Assembly (NCBI GenBank): GCA_013205085.1
Contig: JABMLH010000005.1
Span: forward strand, 200,915-264,914
Length of the DNA stretch: 64,000 nucleotides
Origin: Microbacteriaceae bacterium VKM Ac-2854
GTDB lineage: Bacteria; Actinomycetota; Actinomycetes; Actinomycetales; Microbacteriaceae
Reading direction: 5' to 3'
Every line of letters starts with the position of its first letter. The first letter of the stretch is position 1. The translations under genes and the position numbers were made by a program. The notes beneath the pieces were generated by a model. The model was given only the letters and a program-made list of their open reading frames with translations. It was not told where the DNA came from and did no database searches. Below, piece after piece: positions 30,149 to 37,570 of the stretch.

Positions 30149-31004
30149 CCCGGGTGGTCACGTCGCGTCCGTCACCGCGCCCACGCGGACGCAAGACGAC
30201 AACCCGGGCGACCCCACGCGGCGTTCCGAACCCCGGGTGGTCACGTCGCGTCCGTCACCGCGCCCACGCGGACGCAACACGACAACCCGGGCCACCACCC
30301 GAAGCCCGGGTGGTCACGCCGCGTCCGTCACCGCGCCCACGCGGACGCAAGACGACAACCCGGGCCACCCCACGCGGCGTTCCGAACCCCGGGTGGTCAC
30401 GTCGCGTCCGTCACCGCGCCCACGCGGACGCAACACGACAACCCGGGGCACCACCCGAAGCCCGGGTGGTCACGCCGCGTCCGTCACCGCGCCCACGCGG
30501 ACGCAAGACGACAACCCGGGCCACCCCACGCGGCGTTCCGAACCCCGAGTGGTCACGTCGCGTCCGTATCCGCGCCCACGCGGACGCAACGCGACAACCC
30601 AGGCCACCCCATACCCCCACCCGAACCCCGGGTGGTCACGTCACGTCCGTCACCGCGCCCACGCGGACGCAACACGACAACCCAGGCCACCCCACACCCC
30701 CGAACCCCGGGTGGTCACGTCGCGTCCGTCACCGCGCCCACGCGGACGCAAGACGACAACCCGGGCCACCCCACGCGGCGTTCCGAACCCCGGGTGGTCA
30801 CGCCGCGTCCGACACCGCGCCCCCACGGACGCAACACGACAACCCGGGCCACCCCACACCCCCACCCGAAGCCCGGGTGGTCACGTCACGTCCGTCACCG
30901 CGCCCACACGGACGCAACACGACAACCCGGGCCACCACCCGAAGCCCGGGTGGTCACGCCGCGTCCGTCACCGCGCCCACACGGACGCAACACGACAACC
31001 CGGG
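30149..31004. repeat. array of 11 hairpin-forming 60-base repeats
   Basis: Eleven units start with CCCGGGTGGTCAC (one has CCCGAG) at 30149, 30232, 30305, 30388, 30461, 30544, 30627, 30706, 30789, 30872 and 30945. Each is 60 bases: a 23-base left arm, a 14-base loop (TCACCGCGCCCACG) and a 23-base right arm ending in CCCGGG. Spacers are 13, 19 or 23 bases and are themselves near-identical within a class. Arm mismatches on the plus strand are mostly A-C, which become G-U in minus-strand RNA. It fills the whole gap between the thioesterase and the ANTAR regulator. I see no gene in it: the open frames running through it come from the repeats. Confidence 0.92.
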
Positions 31005-31052
31005 CCGCCCCACGCACCCACCCGACCCACGGGTGGGGCGGCGCCGGACGCG

Positions 31053-31092
31053 GAAGAGCCCGGCGCCGCGCATCGCGCGGGCCGGGCTCTTC
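31053..31092 (-). terminator. terminator-like hairpin after the ANTAR regulator gene
   Basis: GAAGAGCCCGGC (31053-31064) pairs perfectly with GCCGGGCTCTTC (31081-31092) around a 16-base loop. It lies 13 bases beyond the regulator stop, between that gene and the hairpin array. No T-run follows. Confidence 0.65.
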
Positions 31093-31105
31093 GAGTCGGT
31101 TCTGC

Positions 31106-31714
31106 TCAGGCCTTCTTGGGGCTGAGCTGCTCGATGATCGCCTGAGCGACGTCGTGCATGGTGAGGCGACGGTCCATCGACGCCTTCTGGATCCAGCGGA
31201 AGGCCTCGGGCTCGGTGAGGCCCATCTTCTCGTTCAGCAGGCCCTTCGCGCGATCGACCAGCTTGCGGGTCTCGAAGCGCTCGACCATGTCGGCGACTTC
31301 GGCCTCGAGGGTGAGGATCTGCGCGTAGCGCGAGAGGGCGATCTCGATGGCGGGCAGCAGGTCGTTCGGCGTGAACGGCTTGACCACGTACGCCAGAGCG
31401 CCGGCCTCGCTGGCCCGCTCGACGAGTTCCTTCTGGCTGAAGGCGGTGAGCAGCACAACGGGCGCGATGTGGGCCTTCGAGAGACGCTCGGCCGCCGAGA
31501 TGCCGTCGAGCTGCGGCATCTTGACATCCATGATGACGAGATCCGGGCGCAGCTCGGTCGCGAGGGCCACGGCCGTCTCGCCGTCTCCGGCCTCACCGAC
31601 CACCTCGAACCCGTTGTCACGCAGGATCTCGACGATGTCGAGGCGGATGAGGGACTCGTCTTCGGCGACGACAACCCGGCGCGGGGCTGCTGGTGCGGTT
31701 TCCTGGTCTGTCAC
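31106..31714 (-). CDS. pdtaR: ANTAR-domain response regulator (PdtaR-like)
   Basis: A 202-residue response regulator with an RNA-binding output domain, orthologous in layout to Mycobacterium tuberculosis Rv1626 (PdtaR). The receiver domain has acidic EDE at 18-20, phospho-acceptor D63 (VIMDVKMP) and K112 (VVKPF). The ANTAR domain lies at about 135-195 (VERFETRKLVDRAKGLLNEK, EAFRWIQKASMDRRLTM). ANTAR proteins act as antiterminators on paired RNA hairpins. The partner kinase PdtaS is not in this window. The GTG at 31714 is seven bases after TAGGCT, so probably leaderless. Confidence 0.93.
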   Translation of the reverse strand: MTDQETAPAAPRRVVVAEDESLIRLDIVEILRDNGFEVVGEAGDGETAVALATELRPDLVIMDVKMPQLDGISAAERLSKAHIAPVVLLTAFSQKELVERASEAGALAYVVKPFTPNDLLPAIEIALSRYAQILTLEAEVADMVERFETRKLVDRAKGLLNEKMGLTEPEAFRWIQKASMDRRLTMHDVAQAIIEQLSPKKA

Positions 31715-31721
31715 GCCCGAA

Positions 31722-31727
31722 AGCCTA
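31722..31727 (-). promoter_or_regulatory. -10 box TAGGCT of the ANTAR regulator gene
   Basis: TAGGCT ends seven bases before the GTG start at 31714; leaderless start inferred. Confidence 0.45.
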
Positions 31728-31753
31728 CGGTATTCTCAAGACGGTTGTTGTGC

Positions 31754-31836
31754 GCCGGTGTGGCGGAATGGCAGACGCGGAGCACTCAAAATGCTTTGTC
31801 CGAGAGGGCGTGTGGGTTCGAGTCCCACCACCGGCA
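31754..31836 (+). tRNA. tRNA-Leu (anticodon CAA)
   Basis: Acceptor arms GCCGGTG (31754-31760) and CACCGGC (31829-31835) pair perfectly with discriminator A at 31836. The anticodon stem GAGCA/TGCTT encloses the loop CTCAAAA, giving anticodon CAA for leucine (UUG). A long variable arm (class II) and the T-loop GGTTCGAGTCC are present, as required for tRNA-Leu. CCA is not encoded. A strong hairpin follows. Confidence 0.95.
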
Positions 31837-31843
31837 CAATCAC

Positions 31844-31887
31844 GAAGGCCCCCTCCTCCCTGTGAACGCAGGGAAGAGGGGGCCTTC
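31844..31887. terminator. terminator after tRNA-Leu
   Basis: GAAGGCCCCCTC (31844-31855) pairs perfectly with GAGGGGGCCTTC (31876-31887), with an inner TCCCTG/CAGGGA stem. It begins eight bases after the tRNA and may also serve the convergent gene at 31930. Confidence 0.85.
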
Positions 31888-31929
31888 ATCATTCGGCGCC
31901 CGAGCCGAACGCGGCGCGATCCGACGCCC

Positions 31930-32619
31930 TCATCCGGCGCTGACGGTCCCGGTCATGTGCAGATTGCCGTGTCCGTTGATGATCGGTCCGCCGGTGAACG
32001 AACTCGCGATGTCGAACGCGAAGTCCTGGACGCACGCGATCGTCTCCCCCGTCGCCGGAAGGGTGAATCGCAGCTCGGCCGTGAACTCGACCGCCGACGG
32101 CGTGTACGCATCGGCGGCGTCGAAGAACACGTCGACGTTCGTGTTCGGATCGTAGATGTCCGGGACGACGAGAACGTTGATGTCTCCGATCGTCCCGTCG
32201 ACGACCGGAAGCGGCGTGACCGAGCCGACCGTGCCACTGAACGTGCTGCCGACCATGTACCACGAGGCGACCCCGCCGCCGCCACTTGTCATGGTGAATC
32301 GGGTGCCACCGAGCAGCGTGAACTCGAAGGTCGAGCCGTAGACCGCCGGATCGACGAGTGTGGTGTCGATGCCGAAGTATTTGCTCGAGAGCGTCCACCA
32401 CGATCGGGCCTGGAACACGAGCCAGTCGGAGGGATCGAGCTGCGGGATGACGACCGCTGGCAGCACGGTGGTCGGGCAAGGCTGAGACCCCGAGGCCGAC
32501 GCGAGCGGAGCGGCAGCGGCGAAGGCGACGGTCGGCGCGGCCCACGCCGCGGTGGCGACGACGGCGCGCCGCGACGGGCGGCTCGTCGCCGTTGCACGAT
32601 CGGTTTCGGACGTGGACAT
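31930..32619 (-). CDS. exported protein of unknown function
   Basis: A 229-residue protein I do not recognise. The N-terminus has a twin-arginine-like signal (SRRAVVATAAWAAPTVAF) and a probable cleavage site after an alanine-rich stretch (PLASASG). The mature part is rich in T, V, G, F and D, with few lysines, and looks like an all-beta secreted or surface domain (FEFTLLGGTRFTMTSGGGG, VEFTAELRFTLPATG). Two cysteines are present. The ATG at 32619 has GAGGAG upstream. It is convergent with the tRNA and divergent from the LOG gene. A 299-base gap (32620-32918) upstream holds no gene that I can support. Confidence 0.7.
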   Translation of the reverse strand: MSTSETDRATATSRPSRRAVVATAAWAAPTVAFAAAAPLASASGSQPCPTTVLPAVVIPQLDPSDWLVFQARSWWTLSSKYFGIDTTLVDPAVYGSTFEFTLLGGTRFTMTSGGGGVASWYMVGSTFSGTVGSVTPLPVVDGTIGDINVLVVPDIYDPNTNVDVFFDAADAYTPSAVEFTAELRFTLPATGETIACVQDFAFDIASSFTGGPIINGHGNLHMTGTVSAG

Positions 32620-32905
32620 GCTGATGTACTCCTCGGTTCGGGACCCGGCGATCGCACCCGCCGGCGATGTTGACGGACCGATCCGCTCGCGCCGCGGTCT
32701 CCGAGATACTCCGGTCCGCGCGCAGCAGTCGTTCCGCCGAGCGCAGCGATTCTTTCCCGTCGCTACGACCGCCGCGGCGCCATTGCGCGGATCGGCTCGT
32801 CTCGCCAGCGGTTCCTGCATCTTTCGCCGCGGTGGCGCCGCTGCGACCGGCGATCGCGACCATCCCGCGTCCCCGACCCGTCATCCTCCGGAAACACGGG
32901 TCGCG

Positions 32906-32911
32906 TACGGT
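32906..32911 (+). promoter_or_regulatory. -10 box TACGGT of the LOG gene
   Basis: TACGGT ends seven bases before the ATG at 32919; this supports that start and a leaderless transcript. Confidence 0.4.
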
Positions 32912-32918
32912 CGTGCGC

Positions 32919-33533
32919 ATGACTTCGCGCTTCACGGTCGCCGTCTTCTGCGGCTCCAGCCCCGGAAACGACCCGCTCTACCTCGAAGCGGCGACCGCCG
33001 TCGGCCGCTCGATCGCGGAGCGCGGAATGGGCGTCGTCTACGGGGGTGGCGACGTCGGTCTGATGGGCGCGGTCGCCGCGGGCGCGCTCGGAGCCGGTGG
33101 TCACGTCATCGGCGTCATCCCGAGGGCGTTGCACGATCGCGAGCGGATGAACGACAGGGTCAGCGAGCTGATCGTCGTCGACACCATGCACGAGCGCAAG
33201 ACGATCATGGCCGAGCGTTCGGACGCGTTCATCGCGCTGCCCGGTGGACCGGGGACGCTGGAGGAGATCACCGAGCAGTGGACCTGGGCGCAGCTCGGCA
33301 TCCACCAGAAGGCGGTCGGATTCTTCAACATCGACGGCTACTTCGACCCGCTGTTCGCCTTCGTCGGCAACATGCGCGATCGAGGCTTCACCCACCCGCG
33401 CTACACCGACATGCTGATCGCGGACGAGGACCTGGACCGGCTGCTGGACGCCATCCTCGGCTACGTTCCGCCGACTCCGGCCGTGCGCTCGCCCGGTCAG
33501 GAGATGGACGACGCCGCGCGGTTGCGACCGTAG
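32919..33533 (+). CDS. LOG-family cytokinin riboside 5'-monophosphate phosphoribohydrolase
   Basis: A 204-residue Rossmann-like protein of the LOG (lysine decarboxylase-like, TIGR00730) family, which cleaves the N-glycosidic bond of cytokinin nucleotides or AMP. The signatures are AVFCGSSPGNDPLYLEAA at the N-terminus, VYGGGDVGLMGAVA, MHERKTIM and the catalytic PGGPGTLEEITEQWTWAQLG. The old annotation 'lysine decarboxylase' is misleading for this family. The stop (33531-33533) directly abuts the stop of the convergent kinase gene with no base between. Whether cytokinins are made here cannot be told without an isopentenyltransferase, which is not in the window. Confidence 0.92.
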   Translation: MTSRFTVAVFCGSSPGNDPLYLEAATAVGRSIAERGMGVVYGGGDVGLMGAVAAGALGAGGHVIGVIPRALHDRERMNDRVSELIVVDTMHERKTIMAERSDAFIALPGGPGTLEEITEQWTWAQLGIHQKAVGFFNIDGYFDPLFAFVGNMRDRGFTHPRYTDMLIADEDLDRLLDAILGYVPPTPAVRSPGQEMDDAARLRP

Positions 33534-34613
33534 CTACGGGGCGCGCGAAAGCCGCACCTCGACGACGAGCCCGCCGCCGTCCTCGGGACGCAGAGCCAGC
33601 GTCCCGTCGTGGGCGAGCACGATACTGCGCGCGATCGCGAGCCCGAGCCCCACGCCCTCGTCCGACGATCGGGTCCGTTCCGCACCGCGCTGGAAGGGCT
33701 CCGTCAAGGTCGCGATCCGCTCCGGCGCGAGCCTCGGTCCGGTGTTGCGCACCAGCAGCACGATCAGGCCGCCCTCGACGTCGAGGCTCACCTGCGCCCG
33801 CCCACCGGCCGGGACGTTGTGCACGATCGCGTTCTGAATCAGGTTCGTCACCAACTGCAACAGCAACGCGGGAGAGCCGACCGTCACGGCGACGTCCCCC
33901 GCGACCTCCAGGTGCACTCCTCGTCTCTCCGCGAGCGGGAGCAGCGTCTCCGCCGCCTGCTCGGCCAGGAGCGACACGTCCACCCGGCTGCGCTCGAAGC
34001 TTCGGCCGTCGCTGCGGCTGAGCAGCAGCAGAGCCTCGGTGAGTTCGATGGCTCGGTCGTTCACCGCGCGCAGGCGCCGGATGAGTTCGTCCTGGTCGGC
34101 TCCGGGATCGGTTCCTGCGACATCGAGGACGGTCTTGGTGATGGCGAGCGGTGTCCGCAGTTCGTGCGAGGCGTTCGCCGCGAACCGGCTCTGCTCGGCG
34201 ACGTACGCCGCCAATCGGGCGAGCATAACGTCGAAGCTGTCGGCGAGTTCGCGGAACTCGTCCTGCGCGCCCGGCAGCTCGATCCGGTGCGAGAGCGAGC
34301 CGTGAGCGGCGCGACGCGTCGCGGCGGTGATCCTGCTCAACGGGGCGAGCATCCGCCCGGCGAGGAACCAGCCGCCGACCAGGCCGAGCAGCAGCGTCGC
34401 GAGCAGGGCCCAGCCCGCCGCGGGGGCGAAGGCACGGATCAGATCGCCCTGACCGGGTACGAACCCCTCGTCAGTGAGGATCGCGTCGCGGGGCACGTAA
34501 CGCAGCAGGAAGAGCCAGACCACCGTGAGCAGGAGGATGCTGGAGAGCAGCAGGAAACCCGCGTAGCTCAGAGTCAGTTTGAGGCGCACACTGAGCCCGG
34601 GCCGCCTCGTCAC
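33534..34613 (-). CDS. sensor histidine kinase, VanS-like position
   Basis: A 359-residue membrane kinase. Two membrane segments (about 13-38 and 66-86) enclose a short extracytoplasmic loop of about 28 residues, so sensing of a large ligand by that loop is unlikely. A HAMP linker follows, then the phospho-accepting H150 in ASHELRTPL, the N box NLIQNAIVHN and the G box EGVGLGLAIARSIV. The GTG start overlaps the regulator stop (GTGA), so the pair is translationally coupled. The kinase-regulator pair is divergent from VanY- and VanZ-like genes and may control them. Confidence 0.92.
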   Translation of the reverse strand: MTRRPGLSVRLKLTLSYAGFLLLSSILLLTVVWLFLLRYVPRDAILTDEGFVPGQGDLIRAFAPAAGWALLATLLLGLVGGWFLAGRMLAPLSRITAATRRAAHGSLSHRIELPGAQDEFRELADSFDVMLARLAAYVAEQSRFAANASHELRTPLAITKTVLDVAGTDPGADQDELIRRLRAVNDRAIELTEALLLLSRSDGRSFERSRVDVSLLAEQAAETLLPLAERRGVHLEVAGDVAVTVGSPALLLQLVTNLIQNAIVHNVPAGGRAQVSLDVEGGLIVLLVRNTGPRLAPERIATLTEPFQRGAERTRSSDEGVGLGLAIARSIVLAHDGTLALRPEDGGGLVVEVRLSRAP

Positions 34614-35290
34614 GTGCGCTCTCCGGCCTCGATCCGGTAGCCGACGCCCGCGACCGTCGCGATGATCGCGGGCTCGCCGAGCCGCTTCCGCAGCGCCGAG
34701 ACGGTGATCCGCACCGCGTTCGTGAACGGATCCGCGTTCTCGTCCCACGCGCGTTCCAGGAGTTCCTCGGCGCTGACGACTCCACCGTCAGCCGCGGCGA
34801 GCACTTCCAGCACCGCGAACTGCTTCCGCGTCAAGGCGATGTAACGACCGTCGCGGAACACCTCGCGCCGGAACGGATCCACCCGCAGGCCGGCGATCTC
34901 GCGCACCGGCGGCCGGCTGTGCGCCCGCCGCCGATCGAGCGCTCGCAGCCGCAGCACCAGCTCCCGCAGCTCGAACGGTTTCGTGAGGTAGTCGTCGGCC
35001 CCGAGTTCGAAGCCGGACGCCTTGTCGTCGAGCCGGTCGGCGGCGGTGAGCATCAGGATCGGCGTGCCGCTGCCCGACCGGACGATCCGATCGGCGATCT
35101 CGTCGCCGGAGGGCCCCGGGATGTCCCGATCGAGAACGGCGATGTCGTACTCGTTGATGCTGAGCAGCTCCAGCGCGCTCTCGCCGTCGAGGGCGATGTC
35201 CGCGGCGATCGCGGCGAGACGGAGTCCGTCGCGGACGGCCTCGGCCAGATAGGGCTCGTCCTCGACGATCAGTACGCGCACGCTCGCCAT
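34610..35290 (-). CDS. OmpR-family response regulator, VanR-like position
   Basis: A 226-residue response regulator. The receiver domain has acidic ED at 10-11, phospho-acceptor D54 (VLDRDIPG) and K104 (LTKPF). The C-terminal winged helix of the OmpR/PhoB type is seen as EVFRDGRYIALTRKQFAVLE and TNAVRITVSALRKRLGE. The ATG at 35290 gives the canonical MASVRVLIVEDEP start; a long in-frame upstream extension is rejected. It is transcribed ahead of the kinase and divergently from the VanY-like gene across only 78 bases. Confidence 0.93.
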   Translation of the reverse strand: MASVRVLIVEDEPYLAEAVRDGLRLAAIAADIALDGESALELLSINEYDIAVLDRDIPGPSGDEIADRIVRSGSGTPILMLTAADRLDDKASGFELGADDYLTKPFELRELVLRLRALDRRRAHSRPPVREIAGLRVDPFRREVFRDGRYIALTRKQFAVLEVLAAADGGVVSAEELLERAWDENADPFTNAVRITVSALRKRLGEPAIIATVAGVGYRIEAGERT

Positions 35291-35300
35291 GCTACGAGTC

Positions 35301-35335
35301 GGCGGATATCGTCCGCGTATCGAAAAGCGGATACG
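35301..35335. promoter_or_regulatory. possible response-regulator operator in the divergent promoter
   Basis: The 78-base divergent gap carries CGTATC-N8-GATACG (35316-35335) next to GGCGGATATCGTCCG (35301-35315), so GCGGATA-like words recur several times. Such direct and inverted repeats are typical of OmpR-family binding sites. No experimentally known motif was matched. Confidence 0.4.
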
Positions 35336-35368
35336 ACCGGGCAACACGCGGATCGCTTGGCTGGGCGC

Positions 35369-35971
35369 ATGATTACTCGAAGCTCTGCCCGACACCGGAG
35401 AACGCTGCTGGGCGTCGCGCTCACAGCACTGGCGACGGTGGCCGCGATCGCGACCATCCTCAGCGTCGGCGGCACGACCGCGGCGTCCGCGCCCACGATC
35501 GTCCGGCCCGAGCTCGATCTCGGTGCCGACGGCAGCGTTCCCGACGGCGTGAGCGTCTTCGACGACGATGTGCCGGCGGTGGCGAGACTCGAACCGGCGC
35601 TGCTCGCGGCCCTTCGTCGCGCCGCCGCCGCGGCCGCGGCGGAGGACGTGTCCTTCGTCGTCAACAGCGGCTGGCGCTCCGCGGAGTATCAGGAGCGTCT
35701 GCTGCGCGAGGCCGTGGCCGACTACGGTTCCGCCGAGGAGGCGGCGAGATGGGTGGCGACCGCCCAGACCTCGCCGCACGTCACCGGGCAGGCCGTCGAT
35801 CTGGGGCCGGTCGATGCGACGAGCTGGCTGTCGCAGCACGGCGCCGAGTACGGCTTGTGCCAGATCTACGCGAACGAACCGTGGCACTTCGAACTGCGGG
35901 ACATCGCCACCGACGGATCCTGCCCGGCGATGTACGCCGATCCGACGGATGACCCGCGGATGCGATCGTGA
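35369..35971 (+). CDS. VanY-like D-alanyl-D-alanine carboxypeptidase
   Basis: A 200-residue membrane-anchored or exported peptidase of the VanY/M15B family, which trims the terminal D-Ala of peptidoglycan stems. An N-terminal signal/anchor (LLGVALTALATVAAIATIL) is followed by GWRS at 101-104, SPHVTGQAVD with zinc ligands H137 and D144, and EPWHFEL with H173. The full Zn site is therefore present. The stop overlaps the next start (GTGA). It is divergent from a two-component system, as vanY often is in glycopeptide-resistance clusters, but vanH, vanA and vanX are absent. Confidence 0.92.
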   Translation: MITRSSARHRRTLLGVALTALATVAAIATILSVGGTTAASAPTIVRPELDLGADGSVPDGVSVFDDDVPAVARLEPALLAALRRAAAAAAAEDVSFVVNSGWRSAEYQERLLREAVADYGSAEEAARWVATAQTSPHVTGQAVDLGPVDATSWLSQHGAEYGLCQIYANEPWHFELRDIATDGSCPAMYADPTDDPRMRS

Positions 35972-36498
35972 CGTGGCGGTGGGCGCTGCTCGCCCTGTTC
36001 GTCGTGTACCTGCTGCTGCTGACGTGGATCGTGTTGTGGAAGCTGCAGCCGCCCTGGATCGGCGGGGTGGATCGGGTGATCAAGCTGGTGCCGTTCGTCG
36101 CCTTCGGCGGCCTGGGCGCCAGCCGGGCCGCCGAGGTCGCGGCGAACGTCCTGCTCTTCGTACCGCTCGGCGGCTACCTGCGCCTGCTCGCTCCGGCGCG
36201 GGCCCGGCTCGCTCGGTCGGCCCTCGTTGCAGCGGGGACGAGCGTGGCCTTCGAGGCGACGCAGTACGTGCTCGCGATCGGCAGCAGTGACATCACGGAT
36301 GTGATCGCCAACACCGGCGGAGCGCTGATCGGTTACGCTCTGGCGGCGCTGGTGGGGCGTCGGCTCGCGATCCGGATCTGCGCCCTCGGCACCGCTGCTG
36401 CCGTGCTCGCGTGCGCGGCATTCCTCGCCTCCGCCCCGCCGGCCGCGCCGGATCGAGGGCCGCTCTCAGGCGCCGTAGCGATCGAAGGCAGTGAGTAG
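35968..36498 (+). CDS. VanZ-like membrane protein
   Basis: A 176-residue polytopic protein with about five membrane segments (ALLALFVVYLLLLTWIVLW, VAANVLLFVPLGGYLRLL, and others). The NVLLFVPLGGYL motif and the FEATQYVLAIGSSDITDVIANTGG region are characteristic of the VanZ family, linked to teicoplanin tolerance in enterococci. It starts at a GTG overlapping the VanY stop. Its last 33 bases (36466-36498) overlap the 3' end of the convergent exonuclease gene. Confidence 0.9.
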   Translation: MTWRWALLALFVVYLLLLTWIVLWKLQPPWIGGVDRVIKLVPFVAFGGLGASRAAEVAANVLLFVPLGGYLRLLAPARARLARSALVAAGTSVAFEATQYVLAIGSSDITDVIANTGGALIGYALAALVGRRLAIRICALGTAAAVLACAAFLASAPPAAPDRGPLSGAVAIEGSE

Positions 36499-37407
36499 CC
36501 GCGCGACCGAGGTGCCCAGGTTCCACTCGGTGGCGAGGCGCTCCAACTCGGCCCGCGCTTCTCCGACGATCGGCGCCAGGGCGGCTCCCGCCTCGTCCGG
36601 GGTCGGCAGCTCCAGATCGCGAACCACCCGCACGACGGTCGGGGCGACGGCGAGATAGTCCGACGCGGCGGCCAGCTTCGCCCGGACGCCCGCGGAGACG
36701 GACGCGGACGGGTCGGCCGCCGCGGCCAGGATCCCCTCGAGGGAGCCGTGCTCGCGCAGCAGTCCGGCCGCGGTCTTCTCGCCCACGCCGGCCACGCCGG
36801 GCAGCCCGTCGGACGCGTCTCCGCGTAGAGTGGCGAAGTCGGCGTACTGATCGGCGCGGACGCCGTACTTGCCCAGCACCACCTCCTCGGTGAGCAGCTC
36901 GAGGTTCTTCATGCCGCGGGTCGTCGAGATCACGCGGATGCCCCGCGCGTCGTCGACCAGCTGGAACAGGTCGCGATCGCCCGTGACCACATCCGTCGCA
37001 ACCGTCGCCTGGGCGGCGTAGCTGCCGATCACGTCGTCGGCCTCGTGCTCCGCGACTCCGACGATGGGAACGCCGGCGAGGCCCAGCACGTGCCGGATCA
37101 GCGGGATCTGCGCGGTGAGCGGATCCGGCACCTCCTCGATATCGGCGGCCTCGGCCCGCGCCTGCTCGACCCGGTGCGCCTTATAGCTCGGGATCAGGGC
37201 GACCCGCCAGGCGGGACGCCAGTCGTCGTCCCAGCAGGCGATCAGCTGCGTGGCCTCGAACTCGGTCGCGAGTCGGGCGATCATGTCCAGCAGCCCACGA
37301 ACCGCGTTGACGGACGTGCCGTCAGAACGTCGGATGCTCTCCGGCACCCCGTAGAACGCGCGGAAGTAGAGCGAGGCGGTGTCCAGCAGCATCATTCGTT
37401 CGGCCAT
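36466..37407 (-). CDS. stand-alone 5'-3' exonuclease (flap-endonuclease type)
   Basis: A 313-residue protein homologous to the N-terminal domain of DNA polymerase I, without the polymerase part. Metal-binding and structural motifs are present: LLDTASLYFRAFYGVP, CWDDDWRPAWR, EHEADDVIGSYA, TGDRDLFQLVDD and the helix-three-turn-helix LPGVAGVGEKTAAGLL. It probably processes flaps or RNA primers alongside PolA, which lies 7 kb away. The ATG at 37407 is seven bases after CAGGAT, suggesting a leaderless start. A TCGCGAAATTTCGCGA palindrome covers the -35 position. The 3' end overlaps the VanZ gene. Confidence 0.9.
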   Translation of the reverse strand: MAERMMLLDTASLYFRAFYGVPESIRRSDGTSVNAVRGLLDMIARLATEFEATQLIACWDDDWRPAWRVALIPSYKAHRVEQARAEAADIEEVPDPLTAQIPLIRHVLGLAGVPIVGVAEHEADDVIGSYAAQATVATDVVTGDRDLFQLVDDARGIRVISTTRGMKNLELLTEEVVLGKYGVRADQYADFATLRGDASDGLPGVAGVGEKTAAGLLREHGSLEGILAAAADPSASVSAGVRAKLAAASDYLAVAPTVVRVVRDLELPTPDEAGAALAPIVGEARAELERLATEWNLGTSVARLLTAFDRYGA

Positions 37408-37414
37408 GCCCCCG

Positions 37415-37448
37415 ATCCTGGCACGGACCCCTCGCGAAATTTCGCGAG
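37415..37448 (-). promoter_or_regulatory. exonuclease promoter with palindromic operator over the -35 region
   Basis: CAGGAT (37415-37420) ends seven bases before the ATG. CTCGCGAAATTTCGCGAG (37431-37448) is a perfect 18-base palindrome ten bases upstream of that box. The arrangement is the same as at coaE (12435-12473). Confidence 0.6.
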
Positions 37449-37512
37449 ATTCGGTGCTGCGGACGACGTACCAGGCCGCGGCGAGCCACCTCGTCCGCAC
37501 AAAGACGTCTCG
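37431..37512. repeat. dispersed repeat with TCGCGAAATTTCGCGA palindrome, copy 2
   Basis: Aligns without gaps to 12456-12537, both lying immediately upstream of a minus-strand start and in the same orientation to it. Conservation is strongest in the palindrome and in the blocks TGCGG, GCCGCGGCG and GTCCGCA. Confidence 0.65.
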
Positions 37513-37570
37513 CGGCACGCTGCTGTGCGCGGCTGAGCCCGGCAGGACCGCCACGGTGCAGGATGGTGCC

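Noticed and set aside
30149-31004. CRISPR array
   Set aside because: The repeats are 60 bases and themselves hairpins, the spacers are 13-23 bases and repeat each other, and no cas gene is in the window.
29995-32155. Long arginine/proline-rich open frames through the hairpin array
   Set aside because: They arise because the repeat is GC-rich and poor in stop codons in several frames at once; they lack a ribosome site and one runs through the tRNA.
32620-32918. Small gene in the gap upstream of the LOG gene
   Set aside because: Open frames are only extensions of the flanking genes, without start signals or recognisable protein.
33534-36498. Full glycopeptide-resistance cluster
   Set aside because: vanH, vanA or vanB ligase and vanX are not present; only VanY- and VanZ-like genes and a generic two-component system are.
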